A stretch of DNA of 64,000 nucleotides from Chromatium okenii (GCF_002958735.1 NZ_PPGH01000037.1:496001-560000); one strand, 5' to 3'; numbered from the stretch's first letter, positions 20,619-29,178 are shown. Notes: generated from the letters alone by a model not told the origin. A program made the numbers and translations.

Positions 20619-20868
20619 GATGAATAGTAAAATGGCATTGCAGAAAACAACTTTTTAATGCTGTCACCGGTCGCTTGATTATTGGATGTCGGTTTAAAAC
20701 TAATCGCCATGTGCACTATTCCCGTTGGTATTTCTAGCGGTAGCTGTAATTGTAAGCAATGGTTTTTGGAAGTTCAGCAACGGCTTCGTAGTATTGCGCA
20801 GTCATGTGAAAATCCCCGTAATGGATTGCAGATTTTAATGCTTGTTTCAAGCGAAGCACGGCATGGGT
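20619..20868. other. Intergenic stretch, doubtful ORF only
   Basis: A plus-strand frame (20682-20972, 96 codons, MCTIPVG... from 20709) has six Cys/Trp-rich residues but no recognised domain. It overlaps the 3' end of the DUF2283 gene on the other strand. I do not call it a gene. Confidence 0.4.
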
Positions 20869-21117
20869 TTACACAAAATCAAATACAAGAATTGATTGCA
20901 TTTGTCCAGTCTGGCGATTGTTCACTAAAAGCTGTCCAGCATCTTGACGGAAAAGCTGTTCATTGGCATTGAGTAGTTCAATTCCATAAAGGCGTCCGTC
21001 AGGCATTAAATCGATGTTCAATTCTTCACTGAGATGCAATGTTTGCAAATCTTCGGCTTGGGTATCAAGAAAGCGTAAATAAGCAATGTTGTATTGTGGA
21101 TCATATTCAACGCGCAT
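20869..21117 (-). CDS. DUF2283 protein, probable antitoxin partner
   Basis: This 82-residue protein begins MRVEYDPQYNIAYLRFLD and contains LNIDLMPDGRLYGIELLNA, the signature pattern of DUF2283. Such proteins usually follow a DUF4258 gene, as here with an 11-base gap, and the pair is regarded as toxin-antitoxin-like. The C-terminal ~25 residues (NNRQTGQMQSILVFDFV) extend beyond the usual domain. It may counter the DUF4258 protein, but this is inferred from neighbourhood only. Confidence 0.75.
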   Translation of the reverse strand: MRVEYDPQYNIAYLRFLDTQAEDLQTLHLSEELNIDLMPDGRLYGIELLNANEQLFRQDAGQLLVNNRQTGQMQSILVFDFV

Positions 21118-21128
21118 TTATCAATCCT

Positions 21129-21380
21129 CTAAAAGTATTTCACGATGACGGTAATGACTACCCGGTCGCCTTGTTCTTCAACCGCAAAGACTTCGATTTG
21201 TTTTGTGGCAAACTCTCGGTTACGCCAAACGCTGGCATAGGGAAAGTTGCGACGGAAACCAATTCTGTCAAATTTAGCTGGGAAGCGTTCACCAGAATTG
21301 ACAGTTTCAATCACTTCTTGTTTGGTCGCGCCACGTTCCTTCATTCTGGTGAGCGCATGTGGATGAATGTTAATGGTCAT
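21129..21380 (-). CDS. DUF4258 protein, possible RelE-like toxin
   Basis: This 83-residue protein starts INIHPHALTRMKERGATKQEV, the conserved His/Arg opening of DUF4258, and ends in a beta strand run (DRVVITVIVKYF). DUF4258 proteins have a RelE/Colicin D-like fold and are usually paired with DUF2283, the next gene here. The frame extends upstream to 21425, but the domain begins at the ATG at 21380. The IS5 element lies just upstream, at 21572. Confidence 0.75.
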   Translation of the reverse strand: MTINIHPHALTRMKERGATKQEVIETVNSGERFPAKFDRIGFRRNFPYASVWRNREFATKQIEVFAVEEQGDRVVITVIVKYF

Positions 21381-21524
21381 AGATTTATGGTGATGACATT
21401 GGGTTCTAAGATGATAATAAGGCATTTCTGCCGTAGTTGATAGTTTCTACACCCTTTTGAATATGATGGTTGAGCGGATTTAATCAATAGGCGCTTTTTT
21501 AATAAAAGAGCACAATTGAATTGA

Positions 21525-21571
21525 TTACGGTGTATAAAGTTCATGCTCCACAGCTTCTTTAAATACCTTTG
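21525..21571 (-). pseudogene. hicB: Displaced 3' end of hicB
   Basis: On the minus strand, the 47 bases left of the IS element read in frame as the missing C terminus of the HicB protein encoded on the other side. After joining the sequences across one TTTG copy, the end becomes LNQWAAK followed by VFKEAVEHELYTP and a stop at 21525-21527. This matches the usual HicB ending (LNQWAAKVLE-type helix) and shows that the element split the gene. It has no start of its own. Confidence 0.8.
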
Positions 21572-22796
21572 GGAAACACTGATTAAATAGCCAGCATCGT
21601 TGCGATCTAAATGATAAAATAGGCATCAGTCGTAATGTAAATATGATACCAGCATGAAACAATTTTCTTTTGCACAATCAGAATTTTTAGCAAAAAAGAA
21701 AACGACGCGCCGTGAACGTTTTCTCAATGATATGGAAAAAATTGTTCCATGGTCAACTTTGGTTAAAGCATTGACACCTTATTACTACCCTGATAGTCAA
21801 GGTAAGCGTGGTCGTCCGCCAATAGGATTAGAGCGGATGTTAAGGATGTACTTTGTACAGCAATGGTATCATCTTGCTGATGAGGCACTGGAAGATGCAA
21901 TTTACGATAGTCAATCATTACTGCAATTCATAGGTATTGATTTGAGTGTTGAAGCGGTACCAGATGCAACAACACTGTTGAAATTTCGCCATTTACTCGA
22001 ACGTCATGCACTGACTACAGTGATTTTTTCTACAATCAATGCGCATTTACGCGAGAAAGGATTGTTGTTAAATCAAGGGACAATCGTTGATGCGACCATT
22101 ATCAATGCCCCTTCTTCAACAAAAAACGAAGCAAAAGAACGCGATCCAGAAATGCATTCTACTCGCAAGGGAAATCAATGGTATTTCGGAATGAAAGCAC
22201 ACATTGGTGTTGACGTTAATTCTGGGTTAGTGCATACCGTGGTTGGCACGGCGGCAAATGAGCATGATGTCACTCAAGTTGAAAACATTTTACATGGTCA
22301 AGAACAAAAAGTTTTTGGTGATGCTGGCTACACTGGTGCAGATAAACGCGAAAAAGTTAAAAACAAATTTAATGAAAAAGTGGTCAGTTGGAATATCGCT
22401 GAAAAACGTTCTAAAGTTGAAAAAATGGATGATGGTTTGTTGAAAAATCTCACGCAACAGATTGAAAAAATTAAGGCGCAAATACGCGCGCGTGTTGAAC
22501 ATCCATTTCACATTATTAAAAATCTATTTATGCACCGTAAGGTACGTTATAAAGGGCTTGCGAAAAACACTGCGCAACTACAAACTTTGTTTGCTCTGGC
22601 TAATCTCTTAATAGCAAAAAAGGCGCTGTTAAAAGCCTAATATAGAGTTCACAGCATAAGAGTACCTTAATTTTACCTAATAAAGAGGTTGACTATTTTG
22701 AATCACTAAAGCAAAAACTATTTATTTAATATCCCCTCTATAAAAATATGCTTTTAAAAAGGCAACGTGGAGAACATTAAATAGATCAGCGGTTCC
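21572..22796 (+). mobile_element. Complete IS5-family insertion sequence, 1225 bp
   Basis: The element is bounded by imperfect terminal inverted repeats: GGAAACACTGAT at 21572-21583 and its complement-like ATCAGCGGTTCC at 22785-22796 (10 of 12 match). A 4-bp target duplication TTTG flanks it (21568-21571 and 22797-22800). It carries a single intact DDE transposase gene. Size, terminal sequence and a 4-bp duplication fit the IS5 family. It inserted into the 3' end of hicB. Intact ends, target duplication and transposase suggest a recent, possibly still mobile, copy. Confidence 0.9.
21654..22640 (+). CDS. IS5-family transposase
   Basis: This is a 328-residue DDE transposase. The N-terminal helix-turn-helix region (GRPPIGLERMLRMYFVQQWY) is followed by the catalytic residues: the first Asp in GTIVDATIINAPSST, the second in VFGDAGYTGAD, and the Glu in RARVEHPFHIIKNLF with the usual Y/R-x-x-K/E context. 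No frameshift or internal stop is seen, so it is likely functional. It is the only gene of the surrounding insertion sequence. Confidence 0.95.
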   Translation: MKQFSFAQSEFLAKKKTTRRERFLNDMEKIVPWSTLVKALTPYYYPDSQGKRGRPPIGLERMLRMYFVQQWYHLADEALEDAIYDSQSLLQFIGIDLSVEAVPDATTLLKFRHLLERHALTTVIFSTINAHLREKGLLLNQGTIVDATIINAPSSTKNEAKERDPEMHSTRKGNQWYFGMKAHIGVDVNSGLVHTVVGTAANEHDVTQVENILHGQEQKVFGDAGYTGADKREKVKNKFNEKVVSWNIAEKRSKVEKMDDGLLKNLTQQIEKIKAQIRARVEHPFHIIKNLFMHRKVRYKGLAKNTAQLQTLFALANLLIAKKALLKA

Positions 22797-23101
22797 TTTG
22801 CAGCCCATTGATTAAGACTTGTTCCTGCGGTTTGTACTGCAACTAATACCGCACCGTGAACTTCAGGCGGAACATCCAGCATTATTTTTCCATCAACAGG
22901 TTGCTCAGGGTTTTTACCATTTTTATGGCAATCTTCAATCATAAAATCAATTGCATTCTCAAAATCTTGGCGCAACTCAGCAACTGTTTCACCATGAAAA
23001 CCAATAATTGCTTTTATACCAAGAACGCGCCCAAACAAAATTTGATCACGCTCATCATATTCAACATGAGCAGTATAGCCTCGATAAATCATCGTATTCA
23101 T
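22754..23101 (-). CDS. hicB: HicB-like antitoxin with IS-derived C terminus
   Basis: This HicB family protein (partial RNase H fold, then a HicB-type DNA-binding end) has the pattern YRGYTAHVEYDERDQILFGRV and TVAELRQDFENAIDFMIEDC. The true gene stops being HicB after LNQWAAK; the last 13 residues (EPLIYLMFSTLPF) are translated from the right end of the IS5 element. The normal helix that completes the DNA-binding end lies beyond the element. No hicA gene is found on either side, so this is a solitary or orphaned antitoxin that may be non-functional. Confidence 0.8.
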   Translation of the reverse strand: MNTMIYRGYTAHVEYDERDQILFGRVLGIKAIIGFHGETVAELRQDFENAIDFMIEDCHKNGKNPEQPVDGKIMLDVPPEVHGAVLVAVQTAGTSLNQWAAKEPLIYLMFSTLPF

Positions 23102-23182
23102 GGCTGGATACCTAGTCGCTGTAATAATTCATTGAACGATAAGCTCACAGCATTTGACCACAAACACTAAAGAGCGCAACCA

Positions 23183-23410
23183 ATGCCCACAAAAAATCCG
23201 AGAATCAACGTCGTCGTTGAAAAACCGCTTTATATTGCTCTTCAAGACCTCGCTGAAGACGAAGGAATTTCTGTATCAATGTTGATGCGCGATTTGGTGA
23301 AGGAGGCGCTTGATATTCGTGAAGATCGCGCTTTGACTGATTTGGCTACGGAACGAGAGCAGAGTTTTGATCGCTCTCAAGCGTTGACTCATGAAGATGT
23401 TTGGAACTGA
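23183..23410 (+). CDS. Ribbon-helix-helix antitoxin (RelB/CopG-like)
   Basis: This 75-residue protein has the ribbon-helix-helix pattern: an N-terminal beta strand (RINVVVEKPLYIALQDLAEDEG) followed by ISVSMLMRDLVKEALDI and a charged C-terminal tail that would wrap the toxin. It should bind its own promoter and neutralise the RelE-like toxin encoded two bases downstream. It is transcribed divergently from hicB. Confidence 0.85.
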   Translation: MPTKNPRINVVVEKPLYIALQDLAEDEGISVSMLMRDLVKEALDIREDRALTDLATEREQSFDRSQALTHEDVWN

Positions 23411-23412
23411 AA

Positions 23413-23700
23413 ATGAATTTTTCTATCATTTATCATCCAGATGTCAAAAAACGAGATATTCCGGCAATCAATAGCAATGTGCATCAACGTTTGAAACAAG
23501 CCATTGAAACCCGCCTGATGGTGGCACCTCAAGATTATGGTGAACCCTTACGCAAAACACTAAAAGGATATTGGAAACTTAGGGTTGGCGATTACCGTAT
23601 TGTTTTTCGGATTGACAAACAAGAAATCCTCATTCTTGGTATTTGCCACCGCAAAGAAGTCTATCCACTCATGGAAAATCGCCAACACAATCCAAGGTAA
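23413..23700 (+). CDS. RelE/ParE-family toxin
   Basis: This ~95-residue basic protein shows the RelE/ParE fold order: FSIIYHPDVKKRDIPAI at the start, EPLRKTLKGYWKLRVGDYRIVFRI in the centre and ILILGICHRKEVYPLM near the end. RelE members cut mRNA on the ribosome, ParE members block gyrase; the central KLRVGDYRIVF motif is shared by both. I chose the ATG at 23413, seven bases after GGA, rather than the upstream TTG that overlaps the antitoxin. It forms an operon with the preceding antitoxin. Confidence 0.87.
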   Translation: MNFSIIYHPDVKKRDIPAINSNVHQRLKQAIETRLMVAPQDYGEPLRKTLKGYWKLRVGDYRIVFRIDKQEILILGICHRKEVYPLMENRQHNPR

Positions 23701-23780
23701 TTTCGTCACTCTGCATTTCAAAAAACCGTGCTTTGATTAGCAACCCAACAACGTGCATCAACGTCAATACGATTAAATTG

Positions 23781-23811
23781 AACCGTCATTAAAAAATTGG
23801 GGCGGTTTTTT
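23781..23811 (+). terminator. Possible terminator of the toxin-antitoxin operon
   Basis: AACCG (23781-23785) can pair with CGGTT (23803-23807) and the sequence runs into T residues up to 23811. The stem is short and the loop long (17 bases), so it is only a candidate. Confidence 0.4.
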
Positions 23812-23832
23812 CATGCCTGAGCGGTTGGTTAT

Positions 23833-23857
23833 GTTGGGTTGACTGCATCAACCCAAC
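23833..23857. repeat. Dispersed hairpin repeat, copy 1 (GTTGGGTTG type)
   Basis: A perfect 10-bp stem GTTGGGTTGA/TCAACCCAAC with a five-base loop lies between the convergent toxin and dynamin-like genes. Related hairpins occur at 38210-38237 and 41921-41950, so this is a dispersed intergenic repeat; it may also act as a bidirectional transcription barrier. Confidence 0.75.
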
Positions 23858-23888
23858 CTACGATTGCTAAAAATCAAAAGAATCAAAA

Positions 23889-25703
23889 TCACTGTCTACC
23901 GCGAACGAGCCGAACGTGGTAACCATTGCCCAGATAGTTGCTGCTGGGGTAGCCATTGTAGAAATACACATACCACACGTAGTTCGAGACGTCGGACGGA
24001 GAACCCGACCAAAACCACGAACTTGGCGTATTCGGAAAAGCTTGTTGGTCAATTGTTGGTTTTTGTTCTTTGATCACCAATGTTTTTAATTCATCAATCG
24101 TTGGTAGCCGCCAATCACTGTAGCCTAGATAACGATTTTCAATAGTTGCCTTATTCGCGTCACTCCAGTCGAATTTTCTAGCCTTACCAACACAAGTTTT
24201 TCCGTCCCAAGTTTGCCCTAAAGCGCAGCGCATCCATTGCAAACCAGTTTGCGTATCTAATACCGTACCATCGCCCAAATCTCGATAGCGTTGTTCAATT
24301 GGAGCTACCGTTTCGCGCACAAGACGAGCGTAATTTGTATCATCCATTTTTGCGGTGTCGATACCACCATCATTAAATTCTACATAATACGACTTGTTTT
24401 TTGTTGTGAAAACACCTTCATCTCTCTGGGAACTTGACCAAAACCGCGAATTTGGCGTATTCGGAAAAGCCTGCTGATCAATGGTTGGGTTTTGTCCATG
24501 AACAACTAGCTTTCCTAATTCAACTCCCGTTGGCAAACGCCAATCGTTATGCCCAGCATGATGAGTGCTGTTTGCGGCTCCTTTTGCACCTTCCCAAGTG
24601 AATGTCTTTGCTTCTTCGGTGCAGGTTTTACCGTTCCAAGTTTGCCCTAATGCGCAACGCATCCATTGCAGATTGTTTAGAATATCAATCACAGTACCAT
24701 CACCTAAATCTTGATAGCGATGATTGATAATAATCGGCGCATTTGATTGCTGTTGCGCGGCAACATCATTAAAAAAGCGTTGCAACTCGGCAATTAACGG
24801 CTGGCTGCAGCGTTGAAAACGAATCTTCTCTTGCAACGTGCGATATTGATCAAACAGGTAGTGCTGTAAATAATTGCGCAAATCGTAGAAATAGCTGGCA
24901 TCTAGTTTGGTTTGATTCTTTTCTGCTTGCCCTTCACTTGCCAACTTTGCCGACAGCGGCAACACTACTGCGACATGTGCATTCAATTTATTCTGCGTTG
25001 CAGTTAACGCATCGCGCAATTCATCATATTCTAATGCGTCCACCTGATTCAAAATCAAAATCACCGGACTATCGGGATTGGCGGTGCGAAATTGCACAAT
25101 CTGCTCATAATCGAGTTTTTCCGCGCCCTTATTATGTAACACCCAAATCAACGCATCAGCATTTTTAACTTCTGCCGCACTGGCTGCGCTATCTCGTGCA
25201 TTATGATCTAAGCCGGGCGTGTCAATTAACGTAAAGCGTTCTAAAAACGATTGATTGGGACAGCAGACGGCAATTTGCGCAATAGTTTTATGCTCAGTTT
25301 TCATTAACGCATCAATCTGTTGCTGCGCATCCGCTTCATTTTGATAAGACCGCTGTTCAAGCTGTCCATTACAGCGATGAATAACGAGTTCCCGCCGTGT
25401 TCCACCTTGCAATAAATTTACGGTGCAAGTGCTGCGCACCGCTTTAGTTGGCATGATGCGTTGATTCACCAACGCATTCAAAAACGTTGATTTACCAGCA
25501 TTAAAACCACCGGCCACCACCACGCGCATGGGATCATCAAAACTTTTCAACACTGCATCAATGCGATTGAGCAAATCTTGATGTGGTTGTACCGTTGCTA
25601 AAATCGTGCGCAATTGTTCCCGATAGCCATACAGCGGATTGATGTCTAAATGATAACCGTAGGGTTCATTGCGAAAACGCGGATCAATATGATGGTCTGT
25701 CAT
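23889..25703 (-). CDS. Dynamin-like GTPase fused to two Lcl_C (DUF1566) domains
   Basis: This 604-residue protein has an N-terminal dynamin-type GTPase: P-loop GGFNAGKS at 65-72, an RSTCTVN switch-I Thr, DTPGLD as G3 and LNQVD as G4. Residues 329-471 and 472-604 are two tandem copies of an Lcl_C/DUF1566 domain, each with DLGDGTV, LQWMRCALGQTW, GKTC, WRLPT and PTIDQQAFPNTP. No membrane span is obvious. It is the last of three dynamin-like genes and begins one base after its neighbour's stop. The fusion is unusual: Lcl_C domains normally occur in exported or phage-related proteins. A membrane-remodelling or defence function is inference. Confidence 0.8.
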   Translation of the reverse strand: MTDHHIDPRFRNEPYGYHLDINPLYGYREQLRTILATVQPHQDLLNRIDAVLKSFDDPMRVVVAGGFNAGKSTFLNALVNQRIMPTKAVRSTCTVNLLQGGTRRELVIHRCNGQLEQRSYQNEADAQQQIDALMKTEHKTIAQIAVCCPNQSFLERFTLIDTPGLDHNARDSAASAAEVKNADALIWVLHNKGAEKLDYEQIVQFRTANPDSPVILILNQVDALEYDELRDALTATQNKLNAHVAVVLPLSAKLASEGQAEKNQTKLDASYFYDLRNYLQHYLFDQYRTLQEKIRFQRCSQPLIAELQRFFNDVAAQQQSNAPIIINHRYQDLGDGTVIDILNNLQWMRCALGQTWNGKTCTEEAKTFTWEGAKGAANSTHHAGHNDWRLPTGVELGKLVVHGQNPTIDQQAFPNTPNSRFWSSSQRDEGVFTTKNKSYYVEFNDGGIDTAKMDDTNYARLVRETVAPIEQRYRDLGDGTVLDTQTGLQWMRCALGQTWDGKTCVGKARKFDWSDANKATIENRYLGYSDWRLPTIDELKTLVIKEQKPTIDQQAFPNTPSSWFWSGSPSDVSNYVWYVYFYNGYPSSNYLGNGYHVRLVRGRQ

Positions 25704-25704
25704 G

Positions 25705-27522
25705 TTATACCGTGCAAATACGTTGTAATTGTTGAAGAGAATCAGTCAATGCTTGCCGTTGTTTTTCTGCAATCAAGACCTGACGGTTCAGATTGTCTAA
25801 ACTGATCTCCCGAATGGTGCTTTGCAAATGTTGCCGCTGTTGCGTGGTTTCCCGCCGCAGCGCGTCTAATTGCGACTCAATTTGGGTGTCAGTGTATTGC
25901 TCAATACGTTGTGCAATGTCCTTTTGCATTTCTTTGATGAGCTTTTTAATCTGCTCCTTACATTCAGTGCGCTGGCTGCTTAAATGCTTTTTCTTAAACA
26001 ATTGAGCGATACCATACGCAGCCACTGCTAAAGCTGTACCACCGGCAATAAAAGGAAGCCCGATGGTCGCTGTCGCTGCAGCGCCACCACCAACCAACCC
26101 ATTCCACAAGGTAACTAAAGCGCCGGTATTCGCTGCCGTATTTATTGCTAAAAGCGATTGCAATCCACCATAACCAGCAAGCAAAACACCTGATGCAGCA
26201 CTAGTGTGTGCCACATAACCGCCTATTTTCCAGCCACTAATACCAATTCCTGTCAGGCGTTGTTCCCAAACGTCTGTCTCCAATTGCGGGCGACCTTGAC
26301 GCAGGCGCTTACCGATTTCTTCGCTAATGCGACGCGCCAAAGTACGCACCACTTTATCCACAACTTTCGCCAATTCATCCACCAAATCTTGATAACCTGC
26401 TTGTAATTCATTAGCGGTATCTATTCGACTGAGATCGCGCAAAGTGCGGTCTTGAACACGGTCGCATTCACTACGAAGATGATCAATCGCATCTTCAATC
26501 AAACTGTCTTTCATATCATCGAACTGGCTGGCGCGTTGATTCAATTCTTCTTCGAGCCGTTCAATCGCTTGCAAGGCTTTTTTCAACTGCACTTCATCGC
26601 CAGATTTTTTAGCCTGATAATCGCTCAAACGGAGTTCAATCTGGCTCTTATTGCTGGTCAATACGCCGCGCAATTGTTGCCCGTGCTGTTGCAGCAATTC
26701 CTTAAACCGATCATTGGCGACGAATTCAATCAATCGCTGCCGCAATTCCGCCAGCCCAGTTCCCATCTTGGCAGAAGTGAGAAAGATGCGCTCTTCAACG
26801 CGCACTCCGTGCTCGGCAAAAAAGCCATGAAACCGACGCCGAAAATCAGCCAATACTTCGGCTTGCTCTTCCTCAGAACGGACATCAGCTTGCGTGAGCA
26901 CGAAAAAGAGTTTTTTACCAGTCTGAGACAGGTATTTTTCAATTAAAACCTTCTCCGAATCCGTCCCCGCTTGCTGCACGTTGGTTAAAAACAGCACCGC
27001 CGCAGCGCGTTCCATTTCCCGATACGTCTGCTGAATATAACGCTCCTCGGTGTCTTCCGTGCCGATGGTATCCACCAACACCACGCCCTTTTGTAATAAC
27101 TCTGCATCCGGCCAGCCTAATTCAATTTCTTGATAGCGATCAGGGTCATTGCCATACAGCGCGACATATTGATTCAACGCATCTTTAATTGCGTCATCAT
27201 TTCCGGTCACACAATCAGTGCGTCCATCCGCAGCGCCCAGCGTTAAGCGTTTGCTCTCGTGATAGCGGATATACACCGGATGACAAGTCGTGGGTCGATT
27301 TTTATACGGCAGAATGTCTGCTTGTAAAAAAGCGCGATTGATGAGCAATGATTTTCCAGCAGAAAAGCGCCCAGCAATCACGATATTGAATTGCTCTTTA
27401 TCAAAGATAGCAGCGCGTTCTTTCAATTGACGAATATCATCAACGGAAAACAAATCGTCATCGTCCTGAATCAAGCGTTGATAGAAAGCCAATAACTGCG
27501 GTTTACGCTCAAATAAACTCAT
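25705..27522 (-). CDS. Dynamin-like GTPase with membrane-inserting helices
   Basis: This 605-residue protein has P-loop GRFSAGKS at 51-58, switch Thr in NRPTTCHPV, G3 VDTIGTED and G4 TQADV, as in bacterial dynamin-like proteins. A coiled-coil stalk (KALQAIERLEEELNQRASQ) is followed by a hydrophobic pair of helices near 430-510 (ASGVLLAGYGG, ATIGLPFIAGGTALAVAAY) and another helical stretch, the arrangement expected for a membrane paddle. It lies 18 bases after the first GTPase gene and one base before the Lcl_C-fused one. It may work with them as a hetero-oligomer, like LeoA/B/C. Confidence 0.82.
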   Translation of the reverse strand: MSLFERKPQLLAFYQRLIQDDDDLFSVDDIRQLKERAAIFDKEQFNIVIAGRFSAGKSLLINRAFLQADILPYKNRPTTCHPVYIRYHESKRLTLGAADGRTDCVTGNDDAIKDALNQYVALYGNDPDRYQEIELGWPDAELLQKGVVLVDTIGTEDTEERYIQQTYREMERAAAVLFLTNVQQAGTDSEKVLIEKYLSQTGKKLFFVLTQADVRSEEEQAEVLADFRRRFHGFFAEHGVRVEERIFLTSAKMGTGLAELRQRLIEFVANDRFKELLQQHGQQLRGVLTSNKSQIELRLSDYQAKKSGDEVQLKKALQAIERLEEELNQRASQFDDMKDSLIEDAIDHLRSECDRVQDRTLRDLSRIDTANELQAGYQDLVDELAKVVDKVVRTLARRISEEIGKRLRQGRPQLETDVWEQRLTGIGISGWKIGGYVAHTSAASGVLLAGYGGLQSLLAINTAANTGALVTLWNGLVGGGAAATATIGLPFIAGGTALAVAAYGIAQLFKKKHLSSQRTECKEQIKKLIKEMQKDIAQRIEQYTDTQIESQLDALRRETTQQRQHLQSTIREISLDNLNRQVLIAEKQRQALTDSLQQLQRICTV

Positions 27523-27540
27523 GGTGCGGCTCCTGATGGG

Positions 27541-29178
27541 TTAATTGTTGGCGAGCTGCTGATTTGTAATCAGCGCCTCGGCTTTATCTAAACGCAGCTC
27601 CCAATCAATATGGGAGGTTTCATTATTCAATGCGACCAGCGTTTTTTCTAATTCTGCCACCAAATTGATTTGATGCAGCGCCTGATCCGTTGACTTATCC
27701 ATCACATCGCGGAAGTAATCGGAAACTTGATTGAGATAATCTGACAAGGTACGCGCCAGTGTGATCTTAATCGTTTGTCGATGGACGCTGGCAGCTCCAT
27801 CTTTAATTTTATCAATCACGGTATCGAGAATGCCGGTTTGATCGCCAAAGCGCGTTAAACCGAATTCACGCGCTTTGAGCGCCAAAAAACCCACCAACAG
27901 CGTGGGCACACTAAACCATCCAAACACCAATAAACTGCCCATAAACGCAAGCGGCATAATATGCTCGGCACTCACGCGTGACAATGGCGAACTGTAATCA
28001 GGTAAATCAAGCTCCAAATTCAGCTCTTTTAATAACTGATTGGAATGCGTTTGACCTTCCTGCACATCGCCCTGCAAACTGCGCATCAATTCATCTAGCT
28101 TGGCTTGCATCTGCGGTTCCAGAGTTTTCATTGCGTCCTCAATGCGTTGCTGGAGATAACCTTTTTTCTGCAATTGTTCAACCGAACTGCTGTCAATCGC
28201 ATCATCCAATTGCTGCTCAGTCTGCTCAATCAATTCGCGCAAACTTTGTAACACTGATTGCAAACGCTGCTGGCTGCGCCGACGCAATTCACTTTTCTTC
28301 TGGCTTTCTTTACGTCGCGCCTCTTGAATTTCCGTGCGCAAGGCATCGCGTTGTTCAGTAGTCTGATTGAGCATTTGTTGCAATGCCACGCGCTCCAAAG
28401 CGACCTGCTGCCGCAATGCGTCGAAAAGCTGGCGTTGATGGCGCTGCCGCCGCTCATCCAATAAAACACTGCGGCGTTCATCAATATAGGTATAGAGCGC
28501 CTGCTTAAAACCTTGAATTGTCACTGCGTCTTTATTGGACAATAGAAAAATCCGATCACTGCCGACGTGTGCGCCAATCCGTTGCCGCAAGCTGGCGGAA
28601 TCGTCGTCATCTTCCAATACGTCGCTGTGCGTCAAAACGAAAAACAGGTCTTTCAGATTAGCTTTGCTCAATACCGCCCGTTGAATAAAATCAATCTGCG
28701 TTTGATTCAACGCCGACACCCGCGCATTCAACACAAAAACGATCAAATCGGCGCGTACCGTTTCCGCTTTTGTGCTGGCTTGTTGATCGGTATCATTAAA
28801 GCCAGGCGTATCCACAAATACGGTATGCGCAGGCACATCTAATTGTGGCGCTTGGTATTCAATGCGCGATAAATGCTGCAATGATTGTTGTAAAGCCTCA
28901 ACCGCCGCCGTTCCTTGATACTCTTGAATTGCGCCACGATCATCTTGAACCTTGGCATGAGGAGCGGAATCTGTATTGCGTTGTAATAACACCAGCGTTT
29001 TAGTCGCCGGTGTTGCACGTTCTGGCAGCAGCGGTAAACCAAACAGATTATTTAATAAACTGCTCTTGCCAGAATTCCATTCGCCAACGAAGGCGCAGAC
29101 GAGATCGCCTTGTAACGGTGAAATCTCGATATTAAATTGGCGGGCGGTGTCTAACAGGCTGTCATAGGGAAGGTTCAT
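27541..29178 (-). CDS. Dynamin-like GTPase, first gene of a three-gene cluster
   Basis: This 545-residue protein has P-loop GEWNSGKS at 32-39, switch Thr in RATPATKTLV, G3 VDTPGFNDTD and G4 LTHSDV. Long Gln/Arg-rich coiled coils flank a hydrophobic segment (IMPLAFMGSLLVFGWFSVP...LVGFLAL) that may insert into the membrane. The frame extends to 29211, but AAGGAG stands just before the ATG at 29178, a near-perfect ribosome binding site, so that start is used. It leads the minus-strand operon of three dynamin-like proteins and should carry its promoter in 29179-29452. Confidence 0.85.
   Translation of the reverse strand: MNLPYDSLLDTARQFNIEISPLQGDLVCAFVGEWNSGKSSLLNNLFGLPLLPERATPATKTLVLLQRNTDSAPHAKVQDDRGAIQEYQGTAAVEALQQSLQHLSRIEYQAPQLDVPAHTVFVDTPGFNDTDQQASTKAETVRADLIVFVLNARVSALNQTQIDFIQRAVLSKANLKDLFFVLTHSDVLEDDDDSASLRQRIGAHVGSDRIFLLSNKDAVTIQGFKQALYTYIDERRSVLLDERRQRHQRQLFDALRQQVALERVALQQMLNQTTEQRDALRTEIQEARRKESQKKSELRRRSQQRLQSVLQSLRELIEQTEQQLDDAIDSSSVEQLQKKGYLQQRIEDAMKTLEPQMQAKLDELMRSLQGDVQEGQTHSNQLLKELNLELDLPDYSSPLSRVSAEHIMPLAFMGSLLVFGWFSVPTLLVGFLALKAREFGLTRFGDQTGILDTVIDKIKDGAASVHRQTIKITLARTLSDYLNQVSDYFRDVMDKSTDQALHQINLVAELEKTLVALNNETSHIDWELRLDKAEALITNQQLANN

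Noticed and set aside
20682..20972. 96-codon plus-strand ORF
   Set aside because: Not recognised and overlaps the better supported DUF2283 gene; TTG start without ribosome binding site.
21129..21425. Longer N terminus for the DUF4258 protein
   Set aside because: The extra 15 residues (MPYYHLRTQCHHHKS) are not part of the domain and have no ribosome binding site.
22641..22753. IS right end placed immediately after the transposase gene
   Set aside because: The inverted repeat and the TTTG target duplication place the true end at 22796, inside the current hicB frame.
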